Assembly (NCBI GenBank): GCA_944989445.1
Contig: CALYLW010000500.1
Location: 434,001-498,000 of the forward strand
Length of the DNA stretch: 64,000 nucleotides
Direction: 5' to 3'
From: Ampullaceana balthica
Lineage: Eukaryota; Mollusca; Gastropoda; Lymnaeidae
Part shown: positions 24,312 to 37,915 of the stretch, one piece after another
Layout of the letters: every line of letters begins with the position of its first letter
Numbering within the stretch: position 1 is the first letter of the stretch
The notes under the pieces: generated by a model
Databases searched by the model: none
Seen by the model: the letters and a program-made list of their open reading frames with translations, nothing else
What the model was told of the DNA's origin: nothing
Translations under genes and position numbers: made by a program

Positions 24312-26109
24312 ATAGCAAGCATCTATTTAATCCAAAATGTCATAATTTGACATCTTGTTGTAACGAGTCATGATAGAGATAACTGATTATAGTAAACACA
24401 TTTTACTGATGTAATTGTGTAATTGTGTATAAATAACATTAACATTGGCCTAACGTGATTATCATAGCGATATAGAAACATCCAAAATTTGCTGAAGACC
24501 TTCTTATTTCCATGTAACTTCGTAAGCTGACTGGCAAACCTCCTAAATCAAGAAAAGATCGGGCATTGACTGGTCAGTGTGAGGTGAAATTAGTTGTGTT
24601 TTGTTTCAATTCAGTTGGTCCTTTCTTGAGTTAGAGCTTTGGCCATGACTACATTTTCAATTTAAAAAACAAATCAGTTACTTTTAGAGCGTTTTTAAAA
24701 CCACGCCAAACCAATGTTTATACATTTTATCTGGTTTGAAGTCTAATAATGAAATTGCATTCCGAAGAACTATAAGATATTATAGTAGTTCAAACATTGA
24801 TTAAAACTATAGAATTAATTTGAACTAGAGATAATAAGTAAGCAATACAGTATATCCATATTTAATGGTGTGATTTAGTTAGCTCCCTTGATTGCGTTGT
24901 CTTCTGAATGTTGAATTTTGCTTTTTAATTTTGGAATCATCGTTAAGTGTATATTGTCACAATCGATAGTCAACGTATATTTAAATGCGAATTTGTTGTT
25001 TTTCAATAAGAATTATTACTTTCCTATTTATTATAACGAAACAGGCTTGAATAAGAACATAGACATAAGGGTGAGTAAATTATTCCATCTGATAAGCCTT
25101 CAACCATCGGTGATTTACATCAGTATGACGTGCAAGTTTAACAGCGTAATCAAAAATACAACATTAGTTTTAAAATGTTGATGTGTCACAATCTGTAGTT
25201 GGTTTTCTTATAGATTTAGTTTCACTGTTTGTCCCCCGTAAGAGAAACTTTAAGAAACGTGAATTAACATGAACATAATCTATAAAATTAAATTTGATTT
25301 CCTAATTAGTAATTTATAACTAAATATAAAAAGTATAATACACTGGGGGCAAAGTCAAACTGTACAATTATATGGCCGCAATACTTTTGGTAATAAAGGA
25401 ACAAGTATGAATTCTACGACGACTGGAAAGGTCATATAAATGTTCATTTTTGAATACATCACCATCATGGCACGTCGGAGCCATCTTATTATACAATGTG
25501 TGTTTCCAGCATAGTCATGTCATGTTTAGACTTGGGCCTTACATACACTAAAAGTAATTAAGTGTATTAGCCATGCCGGCCAGTTGAAACATACGAACAT
25601 ATTTCTAGCCCTTTTTTCGTCTATTAACATATTTTGTTAATGGCGTGAAACATGGATTATCTCCTTCTCAATATCTTTGAATGGTGAAAATAAGATATTT
25701 ATTTTAAAGTTTGTTGTACACGACCAAAACCAATAAAATAAAAGACAATCTACACATGTGTCATTTTTTTCCACATATTTATTAAAGCCAGTGTCCGTTA
25801 ATACAAAAAGAACTAATAGGGGGGGGGGCTTAGAAGATTTAATGAAACATCAATGCACTTGCAGGAATATAATAAATTTACATAAATGTTTAGAAATTCA
25901 ATTTATAACCACCACAAAGAAAGAGAAAAAAAAACTTCCAACGAAACAGCACAACGGGTAACATTTTTAATGTAATTATCAAGAGGGCATTTCACTGATC
26001 GTCTAATATTGTAGACAGGGAAATAACTGACATTATAACGGAATTAATCTATGAATGAATTACAATGAATGGGTTTGTGTTTGAAGAAAATGAGACTTGA
26101 TAGGAACCT
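24312..26109. other. intergenic, nothing recognised
   Basis: AT-rich sequence with no family resemblance in any frame (the longest plus-strand frames, 24918-25181 and 25758-25961, are low complexity) and no transposon ends that I can pair. Confidence 0.5.
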
Positions 26110-26367
26110 TGTCTTATCTATACAGACGCTCCTTCTATGCAGAAGATAGTTGCGTCCACAGACCATGACAGATGATCTGTTTGGCAAGTGATGCAGCGTT
26201 CACAGGCCACGGCTTTGTGGGTTCCACGCATTACCCAGCCGCCTAACTACATGTAGTGTTGGGTACCCATTCGGAGCGGGGTGACTCAGGGACGCCCCAG
26301 GCCTTCACACGGATTCGAACCCGTGACCATTGGTACGACAGTCCAGTGCGCTGCCACTCGACCACCG
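26110..26367 (-). mobile_element. tRNA-derived SINE, full-length copy
   Basis: On the minus strand: tRNA-like head CGGTGGTCGAGTGGCAGCGC with A-box, B-box GGTTCGAATCCGTG, a body with GTCCCTGAGTCACCCCGCTCC and GGCGGCTGGGTAATGCGTGG, and a 3' end ATAGAAGGAGCGTCTGTATAG plus GATAAGACA tail. It matches 35866-36148 along its length. The tail matches the LINE fragments in this window. Confidence 0.85.
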
Positions 26368-26722
26368 TTGATGTTAAGCAAACGGATGTTATCATTATCA
26401 TGTTAATTCAGTTTATATCATGACAACAGTATCTTGAATAATGTATCTTAATCATGAGCTTTTAACAAGTTAATCTTCTGTAAATGTAAATTTTTTTTTG
26501 TGGTGATTTTAACAAAATAAGTTAATTAAAACAATTAAGTAATAATTAAATAAATAATTGTTTCTACAAATAATCTTTGACATAACTGCACTAGCTTTAA
26601 TTTTAGATATTATTAAGTACGCTTTAACTTTTATTTTCAGATACAACGATTTTTTGAAAACCCTTCTATAATATCATTATTATTTAAATAGCAGACTGAA
26701 AAGGTTCTGAAATATCGAGCAG

Positions 26723-26872
26723 TTACGGCTACGGTAATTGTTAATTTACTGTTACGGCTACGGTAATTGTTCATTTACAGTTAAAGCTACGGTAATTGTT
26801 AGTTTATAGTTACGGCTACGGTAATTGTTAGTTTACAGTTACGGCTACGGTAATTGATAGCTAATTTACAGC
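26723..26872. repeat. 30-bp tandem repeat
   Basis: Five copies of GTTACGGCTACGGTAATTGTTAGTTTACA with a few substitutions. Confidence 0.92.
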
Positions 26873-27008
26873 TAGAAACCAAGAGGCGCAATGCTAACTG
26901 GCCGACCCAGACATACCTGTGTATTAGTCTATTAACAGAACTGTAATTTATTGTTTAGATCACACAATTAATTTTTGTAACTTGTATTTTAGAATTAATA
27001 AGCAAAGG

Positions 27009-27700
27009 ATGGACACAAACGATGCATGCAGGTGTAGGAACTACAATCAAGATGGACACAAATGATGCATGCAGGTGTAGGAACTGCAATCAAGCTGGAC
27101 ACAAACGATGCATGCAGGTGTAGGAACTACAATCAAGATGGACACAAATGATGCATGCAGGTGTAGGAACTGCAATCAAGCTGGACACAAACGATGCATG
27201 CAGGTGTAGGAACTTCAATCAAGATGGACACAAACGATGCATGCAGGTGTAGGAACTACAATCAAGCTGGACACAAACGATGCATGCAGGTGTAGGAACT
27301 ACAATCAAGATGGACACAAGCGATGCATGCAGGTGTAGGAACTGCAATCAAGCTGGACACAAACGATGCATGCAGGTGTAGGAACTACAATCAAGATGGA
27401 CACAAGCGATGCATGCAGGTGTAGGAACTGCAATCAAGCTGGACACAAACGATGCATGCAGGTGTAGGAACTACAATCAAGATGGACACAAACGATGCAT
27501 GCAGGTGTAGGAACTACAATCAAGATGGACACAAGCGATGCATGCAGGTGTAGGAACTGCAATCAAGCTGGACACAAACGATGCATGCAGGTGTAGGAAC
27601 TACAATCAAGATGGACACAAACGATGCATGCAGGTGTAGGAACTACAATCAAGATGGACACAAGCGATGCATGCAGGTGTAGGAACTACAATCAAGATGG
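27009..27700. repeat. 43-bp minisatellite with dimeric variants
   Basis: Sixteen copies of GGACACAAACGATGCATGCA + GGTGTAGGAACTACAATCAAGAT. Many neighbouring units alternate between ACTACAATCAAGAT and ACTGCAATCAAGCT, so an 86-bp higher-order unit has been amplified. The period is not a multiple of three, so no frame stays open. Confidence 0.95.
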
Positions 27701-27772
27701 TAGAAAAAATCAAATTGTACAGAGTATGGGTAAGACTGAAAAGATGCAACAAAACAAATAACGCTTTTCTTG

Positions 27773-28072
27773 CTAAAAGCCATTCCTCAATGAACAGATC
27801 TAAAAGCCATTCCTCAATGAACAGATCTAAAAGCCATTCCTCAATGAACAGATCTAAAAGCCATTCCTCAATGAACAGATCTAAAAGCCATTCCTCAATG
27901 AACAGATCTAAAAGCCATTCCTCAATGAACAGATCTAAAAGCCATTCCTCAATGAACAGATCTAAAAGCCATTCCTCAATGAACAGATCTAAAAGCCATT
28001 CCTCAATGAACAGATCTAAAAGCCATTCCTCAATGAACAGATCTAAAAGCCATTCCTCAATGAACAGATATA
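27773..28072. repeat. 27-bp minisatellite, 11 units
   Basis: Eleven nearly identical copies of AAAAGCCATTCCTCAATGAA + CAGATCT. Because 27 is a multiple of three, open frames run through it on both strands (KSHSSMNRS and LFIEEWLLD repeats). No exon signals, domain or signal peptide support a gene. Confidence 0.95.
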
Positions 28073-28452
28073 AGCAACAAGTAGTAACTAGGTACACATT
28101 AACTAGATGAGGTACGACAATGGCGAGAAAGCTATTGATAAAGGCAACAGGGACACATAAAGCAACAAAACAACTGTTGCTCACCTTCTAAATAAAGGAT
28201 ATTTGAGTTATAACTTATTCAAAAGAACATACATTATTTCTAGATATTTAATAGATGATACATGAAATTTAAAAATAATATTTATAATACAAATTTTGAT
28301 ATAGGAAACTTATGAAAACTAATTAATTCGGGACTCTTCTATAGAGTGCAAAAATGAAACTTAAATGAATGATATCGAATGTTTGTTCCAGGTGCTTACA
28401 ATATACACACACCAGCTATTGTCACAACTATTAGAAATGAGCAAATGAACAA

Positions 28453-28898
28453 GGGGCTGTCCATAAATGACGTCATGCAATTTTGGCAGATTCCCCCATC
28501 CTCCCCTCGTCGCACCTCGGCACAAAAACATAGACCCCCTCCAATATGACGTCACAAAGTTATGACACCCCCCCCCCACTAAAAGCCATATTTTATAATT
28601 GAAAATTAGCATGTTGCAAATTTCTTCTTTGTCACTTAAATATGTATTTAGTGCAAGTCTGCCCTCTAAAATTGTAACACATGTCAGCCATTGAAAAAGT
28701 CATTAAATAAATTACGTAGCCACTGAAAAATTAATTAAATAAATTACAAGGTATCTAATATTTAAGTGTAACTTTTTTAAAGTCTTGCGTTTTGATGTGA
28801 GGTCACATTTCTTAAACTCCCCCTCCCCCTCGTCATACATCGTAACAAATGCGTGAACGCCTCCCCCAGGTGCGTAACGTCATTTATGGACGGCTCCC
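28453..28898. mobile_element. MITE with long inverted ends
   Basis: Left end GGGGCTGTCCATAAATGACG; the right end in reverse is GGGAGCCGTCCATAAATGAC. Subterminal C-rich tracts (CCCCCATCCTCCC; CTCCCCCTCCCCCTCGTC) are also roughly symmetric. The interior is noncoding. I do not assign a superfamily; no clean target duplication is visible. Confidence 0.75.
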
Positions 28899-29084
28899 AA
28901 CACAAAATTCAAGTTAGAAAAAGATTGATTTAAAATCTGATATTGAGTTGCATTTAAGTTGAGTACTAGAAAATCCAACAGAATTGAGGAATATTTTCAG
29001 TGAGTTTAATAACTTTTCGCTGAGTGTGTAGCGAGAAATATCAGTGTGTAATATTTACTCGCTAGAGGGAGATATATGAACTTT

Positions 29085-29275
29085 AGTGTGTTATGTTTAT
29101 ACATGAGTGTGTGACGAGGTGTGTTATGTCTCTAGATGAGTGTGTGACGAGGGTGTGTTATGTCTCTACATGAGTGTGTGACGAGGGTGTGTTATGTTTC
29201 TACATGAGTTTCTGACGTCATTGTCATGTTTTGACATAAGTGCGTGACGTGGATGAGTGGTGTTTCTACATGAGT
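29085..29275. repeat. degenerate TACATGAG array upstream of gene 3
   Basis: About five imperfect copies of GTTATGTCTCTACATGAGTGTGTGACGAGG. It is the counterpart of 5170-5700, followed in both loci by ATCAAAATCAT and ATTAAAA.AAGATATT.ATTT. Confidence 0.8.
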
Positions 29276-29644
29276 TATTAATTCATCAAATCAAAATCAT
29301 CTAAGTGTGTTTGATAAAATGTTTGTTTGGTGAAATAGTAAGATATATACATTAAAAGAAGATATTCATTTACGATTTTTTTGGAATAAATGCTACATTT
29401 AAAATTAACATCCCTTTTTAAGACATTGCAATTCAATTAAAATTCAATATTGGGCCTACATTTACATTTAGATATGCAATCAGTTTGAGCAATTAGATAA
29501 CCGCTGAACAGATGTGCTATTAAATAATTTCATAATTAAAATTTTATTCTAAAAATATATTTCAAAGAATACAATTAACTCGCCTATATTTAGGTTCTTT
29601 GTTGTTTAAAATGTTGGAGGTACGCTGTACTCGTCTTGCTAGGC

Positions 29645-29720
29645 CACCTGTCACCACAGACATTTGTTAGTTAGGTCTTCCTATAAGCAAAAGAAGAACT
29701 TCTTGCAGTGATGGAAATGG
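29645..29720 (+). other. conserved first exon of gene 3 (5' UTR ending in ATG)
   Basis: Paralogous to 6222-6296. Ends GTGATGGAAATG followed by donor GTGAGT. There are two in-frame ATGs (29712 and 29718) separated by one codon, so translation could add Met-Glu. The left limit is where similarity to gene 2 begins; the transcription start is unknown. Confidence 0.7.
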
Positions 29721-32700
29721 TGAGTCTTATTCAAACTGCAGAAGCTTTGTGCAATTGTTTTACACAGGTTTGAACGTTGAGGAAATTATTTGCTAGGAGT
29801 TAGCCAATATTAGCTGTAGAATAATGAATTGTTCACCTTTTGTTAAATTTTCGCAATGTATCTAATATGATCAAACGATCATTAAAATGTTCAGTCAGCA
29901 ACATGTCCAAAATCGTTCATCTATTTGAACTGTACTTTTTCTACGATAATATGTAAACAGCTGTTTCACAAGGAATCAACAACAGCACACAATTTTAACA
30001 CATAAAATTGTTTTACTCTTACCAGAAATTCTTCGCAGTTGTGGCAGCTTTCATTTGCCTGAGTTTGACCGACTTCACAGATGGAAGAGTCATCAAACAA
30101 GGGGGTAAGTGTGTTGGATATTTAGTGGGAAAGGCAGAGAATTGTAGTTATCGGCTCATCAGACGGAAGGATGCCGTAACATCTGAGTAACATCTGAGTA
30201 TATCTGAGTGTTCTTCCATGTACCCTATTTTCCATTACCCATTATGAAATTATATTATTATTTGAAAATAATTTCTTAATGTGTCTATTCTCTGTACACG
30301 AAATATTTTCATTTTAGTTTTCCTTGTCCTACTTTGGTGTTTTATTTTCAGCGGGCTGCACAGTTGAAGGGAAATATTACAAACATGGAGAAGTCTTCTC
30401 TCTAGATCGAAAGTGTAGCCTATACAAGTGTGAAGACAGCCTGAACCAAGCCCATGACGATGGTAAGCCCACATCTCAATGAAATATGTGGTTTGACCAG
30501 GAGATGTCCCAATGATGATGATACTGTTTGTCAAAGTACATTCCATGATTTGGTATTTGCTCGTGATTTGTTCAAGTACTCAAGTCAGATCCTATACATC
30601 AATGAGATCTCATCCCTGTGTGATCCCATTTCAGTAAGATCCAGTTTCGGCTGCAGACCTTTCTGATAGGATCCAGTCCCCATAAAACCCGAATACCTTG
30701 GGAATCTGTTACCATAGGATCACATTACCACATGATTCTATTTCCTTAGGACCCCGATACCGTGGGAACACATACTCGTAGGATCATGTTACCGTAGAAT
30801 CCTTTTCTCAACTATCATGTTATCAAAGAATTCTTTTCTCATTCGAGTTGTTCTAGTAGGATCGTGGTTACACAGATCCTGTTCAAGTAGATCTTGGTCT
30901 TATAGGATACCTTTCTCACAGGACACCTTTCTCGCAGGTTCCCGTTCTCGACATTCTGTAACTACCTTGGCCTGTCATGAATTTCTACAGTACAGAGCCG
31001 GGGAGAGAGATTGGTTTTCTCGGAATGGTCATGTTTTTACCCAAGGAAATTACGTTGGATGATGGAGCTCCCGATACTGTGAAATTTGAAATAAATAAAA
31101 TCAGATATTTTAAAATTAGACGGGAAATGATTTTGGCTCAATTAAAAGCAGGTCTCTAATTTCGTATTATTTTTCATGACCATGACTCATTGCTAATTAA
31201 ATTTTAATTACATGTGTACCAAACATTTTCAGACATATAAAAGACTCAGACAGCGTTCTGTTACCTGGTCCGAGGTCAAAAGAAAGATTTTGTTGATAAC
31301 GTTTCCTGTTGTCTTTTTCACAATTTGTTATGCTATTTATTTCCTGGATGAGCGTCAAATTAAAAAAAAAGGTATTGGTAGATTTATGATTTATGATTTT
31401 CACGTTCCTCATAGGCTGTGATTTCGAAAATCAGTGCCTCGCCATTAATACAATTGCTGACGTAAACTGCACCACATACCATTGTTCGAAAGAGGAAACC
31501 TCTGACGAATACGTCCAATATTTTGTCAAACCAATCAAATCCCGTAAGTATACATATCAAATATTGTCTAGCTCATTGTATGTATAATATATACATTAAT
31601 ATATACATTAATATAAACATTAATATATACATTAATATATTCATTAATACATACATTAATATATACAGTAATCATTAATATATACATTAATATATACATT
31701 AATATATATATATATATATGGATAATTCTCTTCATGGTGGGACCATGCGAGGCAAGCTGCAAGTATGTGCAACCGAGCATGACGAATGACTCTATACAAT
31801 CAACTTCAAGCAAATGTACAATCAACTACCTAAGCAGCTCATATGCAATCAACCCCAGTTACCTCTTGAACCGTACATTTATAGTCAGCTCTACTAAAAG
31901 TCCATGACCACGCACGTTTACAGTTCACATCACAAACCACGTGTTTCATACTAGGTCACGTCCTTACCTGCTCATACAATGTAAACACAACAACACGTGT
32001 TTCATACTAGGTCACGTCCTTGCCTGCTCATACAATGTAAACACAACAACACGTGTTTCATACTAGGTCACGTCCTTGCCTGCTCATACAATGTAAACAC
32101 AACAACACGTGTTTCATACTAGGTCACGTCCTTGCCTGCTCATACAATGTAAACACAACAACACGTGTTTCATACTAGGTCACGTCCTTGCCTGCTCATA
32201 CAATGTAAACACAACAACACGTGTTTCATACTAGGTCACGTCCTTGCCTGCTCATACAATGTAAACACAACAACACGTGTTTCATACTAGGTCACGTCCT
32301 TGCCTGCTCATACAATGTAAACACAACAACACGTGTTTCATACTAGGTCACGTCCTTGCCTGCTCATACAATGTAAACACAACAACACGTGTTTCATACT
32401 AGGTCACGTCCTTGCCTGCTCATACAATGTAAACACAACAACACGTGTTTCATACTAGGTCACGTCCTTGCCTGCTCATACAATGTAAACACAACAACAC
32501 GTGTTTCATACTAGGTCACGTCCTTGCCTGCTCATACAATGTAAACACAACAACACGTGTTTCATACTAGGTCACGTCCTTGCCTGCTCATACAATGTAA
32601 ACACAACAACACGTGTTTCATACTAGGTCACGTCCTTGCCTGCTCATACAATGTAAACACAACAACACGTGTTTCATACTAGGTCACGTCCTTGCCTGCT

Positions 32701-35700
32701 CATACAATGTAAACACAACAACACGTGTTTCATACTAGGTCACGTCCTTGCCTGCTCATACAATGTAAACACAACAACACGTGTTTCATACTAGGTCACG
32801 TCCTTGCCTGCTCATACAATGTAAACACAACAACACGTGTTTCATACTAGGTCACGTCCTTGCCTGCTCATACAATGTAAACACAACAACACGTGTTTCA
32901 TACTAGGTCACGTCCTTGCCTGCTCATACAATGTAAACACAACAACACGTGTTTCATACTAGGTCACGTCCTTGCCTGCTCATACAATGTAAACACAACA
33001 ACACGTGTTTCATACTAGGTCACGTCCTTGCCTGCTCATACAATGTAAACACAACAACACGTGTTTCATACTAGGTCACGTCCTTGCCTGCTCATACAAT
33101 GTAAACACAACAACACGTGTTTCATACTAGGTCACGTCCTTGCCTGCTCATACAATGTAAACACAACAACACGTGTTTCATACTAGGTCACGTCCTTGCC
33201 TGCTCATACAATGTAAACACAACAACACGTGTTTCATACTAGGTCACGTCCTTGCCTGCTCATACAATGTAAACACAACAACACGTGTTTCATACTAGGT
33301 CACGTCCTTGCCTGCTCATACAATGTAAACACAACAACACGTGTTTCATACTAGGTCACGTCCTTGCCTGCTCATACAATGTAAACACAACAACACGTGT
33401 TTCATACTAGGTCACGTCCTTGCCTGCTCATACAATGTAAACACAACAACACGTGTTTCATACTAGGTCACGTCCTTGCCTGCTCATACAATGTAAACAC
33501 AACAACACGTGTTTCATACTAGGTCACGTCCTTGCCTGCTCATACAATGTAAACACAACAACACGTGTTTCATACTAGGTCACGTCCTTGCCTGCTCATA
33601 CAATGTAAACACAACAACACGTGTTTCATACTAGGTCACGTCCTTGCCTGCTCATACAATGTAAACACAACAACACGTGTTTCATACTAGGTCACGTCCT
33701 TGCCTGCTCATACAATGTAAACACAACAACACGTGTTTCATACTAGGTCACGTCCTTGCCTGCTCATACAATGTAAACACAACAACACGTGTTTCATACT
33801 AGGTCACGTCCTTGCCTGCTCATACAATGTAAACACAACAACACGTGTTTCATACTAGGTCACGTCCTTGCCTGCTCATACAATGTAAACACAACAACAC
33901 GTGTTTCATACTAGGTCACGTCCTTGCCTGCTCATACAATGTAAACACAACAACACGTGTTTCATACTAGGTCACGTCCTTGCCTGCTCATACAATGTAA
34001 ACACAACAACACGTGTTTCATACTAGGTCACGTCCTTGCCTGCTCATACAATGTAAACACAACAACACGTGTTTCATACTAGGTCACGTCCTTGCCTGCT
34101 CATACAATGTAAACACAACAACACGTGTTTCATACTAGGTCACGTCCTTGCCTGCTCATACAATGTAAACACAACAACACGTCTCTCACAGAAACCAACA
34201 AAGAGTTGGCAGTTCAACCGACGTTCACTCGCGTTGTTTTGATTTCTTCGTGCTGTAGTTTGTGTTCGTTCTTTCTCATCTTTCTTTGAAGTCTCCATGA
34301 GCAAGTCTGCGGCGTATGTTACGCCGCGGGGCGTCTAGTATTCATTAATATATACATTGATCAGAACACACTAAGTCTCCAGCATCTATTTCTCGTAACA
34401 TGGGGAGAATAATTAAATCCCTTATATTAATTTCAAAATCTTGTCGTTCGCGGTCGGGTGGAAAAACAAAAGTAAAAAAATGACCCACTTTTCGTGAAGC
34501 TATCGAGCTGAAGTTTTGCACATTGACTCGTGTCATCAAACAATGCATCGCATCAAAATTTCAGAGCGATTGAATGTAACGTAATCAAATTAATGCAATT
34601 TTAGTTTATCCCTTTATAAGTAAATGTAGCGTCTGTTGTTGTTTGCAATCACGTGTCCCTTGCTTGAGTTCACCCCAGCCATCCGTGACCACACCGTTTT
34701 TACAGACAGGGGAGATGAGTCGGTTTCAGTCTGTAAATGCTTGTCGAGTTTGAAAGACTGAATGTTTGTGGCGTTTGAACATAATACATACGTTTAGTTA
34801 TGTCTCATATATAAGGGATTTGTAGTCAAAAACTTCTTTGTTACGGGGTTGTTTAATTTTTACATTTTAAGTTCATCGCATTAATACGCCGTAAGCAACA
34901 GTTTCTATAGGTTAAATCTATACCGTTTGAAATAGATCTGACTGTCACGGTCACATACCGTAGGATGTTTTAATGGTGTGTAACGTCTCTTGGTGACGTA
35001 TTACTTGTTAATGTATTTTGTAGGCGTTCTCACAATACAAACTTTCATGCAATAAATCCTTGAAATACTATTGTCAACAAAATAACTTTAATATGCACAA
35101 TATATACAGAAGTATAACTTTGAGGTTTCACAACGTGGAGACATCAGCCACACATTCGTCATTGCTCTCAGAACTCCCTTTCGCGCGCTTTTACACTTGT
35201 GACCTCTCTGTCACTAATCTGGTGATTCTCACTTGACATTCACCCCATCCTTCAAAAAAAAAGTTTATGAAATACAACATTTTTAGTCTTAAAATATATT
35301 CAAATTAATCTACATGCAAATATTCATCATCATTGGACAATCATTACTTTACACACAATATCTAGAAATGAAAATCAAGAGAGAAAAAACTGTAGGACTT
35401 AAACAGTCTACCTGTACTGAAAAAAATGTAACTGAAATGTTAACACAAATATATTTTTGTGTTATTTAAACATAATTTAACAATCAATATTCATAAAATT
35501 AAAATTAAATATATTGTCCAGTGGAATTCAAACACTGCTCCTTGTTTATTGTTCAGCGAATAAAAATACTAATATTAATACAGTCTCTGGTTTTATCATT
35601 TAGGAATTCACAAAATGCCTTTATTTATTGTCATTTTAATATGTCTGCAACCACATTGTCCTTGCCTTTAACAGGTTTAATGTCAAATTTGTAGTCGGCT

Positions 35701-37853
35701 AATAGCATAGCATAGTTCAAATATAGTCATTCTTCACCTGAATAGTATGAATTCAAATCGATGGGCTTTCAACGCTTCTTCAGCCTATTAAATGTTCAAT
35801 AATTCACCAATCACGACCACGATTATTTCCATTCACAATATCAACTCCAGCATCTTGAATAAATTGGGGACGCGGTGGTCGAGTGGCAGCGCACTGGACT
35901 GTCGTACCGATGGTCACGGGTTCGAATCCGTGTGAAGGCAAGGGTTTGTTCCCGGGGCCTAGGGCGTCCCTGAGTCACCCCGCTCCGAATGGGTACCTAA
36001 CAACGGTAGTTAGGCGGCTGGGTAATGCGTGGAACCCACAAAGCCGTGGCCTGTGAATGCTGCATCACTTGCCAACACATCATCTGTCATGGTCTGTGGA
36101 CGCAACTATCTTCTGCATAGAATGAGCGTCTGTATAGATAAGATAAGAAGTCGCTTAGCTTTTGAGATGGTATTTTTGCTTCCAGATAATTCAACAGAAT
36201 TTCGATTAGATGAGTCACTGTCACTAGAAAAATGTATCCGAAAACCAATGTCTGTTTCTCAGTCTCTGATTCTGTTTAATACACAACCAATTATTCTTCC
36301 TACTTCAGATGATTAAACACAAATGATCTCTGATTCACCAGTACCATCTCTATCTCTGCTACCACGGACTTCATCCCTCCTGCAATATACGTGATTGTCA
36401 ATAGTGGCTACAGTGTCACTTGTTCTTGTTTCTTCTCGATTTTACTTTATTCTATCATCCATGTCTTGTTTTTCATTCTTTCTCCATGGTTGATCATAAT
36501 TTCTTTTTCTGGAATCAAAACTATATCTGCCTCTCCATGATCTTCTACCTTTATTATAATCTCTATATATGGCATTATGATTATATCTGTCTCTCCATGA
36601 TTGTCTATTTTTTTCAAAGTGATCTTGTCTTGATTTTTCTTGTCTTCTTTCTTGTAGGGCTGACATTAGGTGGCACCCTGTTCCGTTGTCCTTTATTGTG
36701 GTAACACTGCCTCACCCATATGTCCTTGCTTGTTACAGTACGAGCAAATAGACTGTCTGTTGCCTTGGTTTGGCAGACTCTGGTTTCTCATTCCTTGACT
36801 TTTTTCTTGGATTTTATTTTGTACTGCTGCAAACATATCTTGTCTTTTATCCATTTCTACATTTGGATGAGAGTCCTTGAATGTGCGTAATGCATTTGTT
36901 AGCTCTGCTTGAGTACGAACTTTCTTATCAGTTAAATATGTAAATAGAGCTGGTGTTCCATTTTCTAGGAACTTGTCATTAACACCATGTCTAGTATAGC
37001 TTTTGGATTGCTTGTATCTATTGCTGTAAGTTCCAGCCATTTTGTTAATTTAACTTGTGCTTCATGTACTATGATCTGTTGATCTTTGTCCATCTTAATT
37101 CTCATTTCATGAAATTCCTTTCTATAATCATTTTCTGACTTCCCGAAATGACATAGAAGTGCCTTTTTGACATTTTTATATATGTTTTTGTCTTCTTTGG
37201 CTATACTGTTGTAAGCTTCAAATGCTTCTCCAGTTAGTTGAGTCATCAGTTGTGCTGGCCAATCTGCTTCATCATAACCTTTCATGGCCATTATGGATTC
37301 GAAAATAATCCAGATAAACATCCATTTTTTTCTTTCTTGCTATCATATTTTCTAACTTTGATTGTATCCTTTGGTGTTGACCTTACTCTTGCGTCATTAC
37401 CAGGATTGTAGCCTTTGCTCTGTAAATCAATTTTTAGTTTTAGGTTGTCATTTTTAAGTTGTTCAAGTTCTCTTCTTGCAACTCTTTTTTCTCTCTCAAT
37501 TATTTGCTTTTTCCTCTCTTTTTCTTCAGCCTCTTTTTGCTTTTGCTTCTTTTTTTCTTCAGCTACTATGACTTTCTCTTCAACAAAGTCTTTTAATTCT
37601 TTTCCACTTAAGCCAAATTCTTTAGCTATGACAGTGAATTTTTCATAGTAATCCATGTTTAGTTTTATGGAACTATATGAGTCAGGCAATTCAGTATTCA
37701 ATGTAATTATTTAATTATTAAAGTATAAATCCTCCAAAAGAGAAAATCTTGAATTCAAAATATGCTAATTCCAAGCAAGTGATACATCTAAACCATTAAA
37801 TTTAATTTTGACAAAATGAGGCAACAAAGTATCCTCACACAGGATCTTAAGTA

Positions 37854-37915
<62 letters not shown>

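Noticed and set aside
27009..27700. Zinc-knuckle-like CRNCNQAGHKRC in the 43-bp repeat
   Set aside because: The spacing does not fit CX2CX4HX4C, and the 43-bp period shifts frame at every unit.
27606..28184. Protein of repeated LFIEEWLLD on the minus strand
   Set aside because: Repeat artefact of the 27-bp minisatellite.
30008..30190. Non-AUG (TTG) start for gene 3
   Set aside because: A conserved upstream exon ending in ATG and a good acceptor at 30025 give a normal AUG start; TTG is in the pyrimidine tract.
31943..34182. CRISPR-like array of 40 identical repeats
   Set aside because: The repeats are head-to-tail with no spacers, inside a eukaryotic intron and a Helitron-like element.
35866..35945. 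Functional tRNA gene
   Set aside because: The tRNA-like head is joined to a repeated SINE body found at several places; it is a SINE promoter region, not a tRNA gene.
36029..36316. 95-residue open frame
   Set aside because: It crosses the SINE into LTR-element sequence and has no domain.
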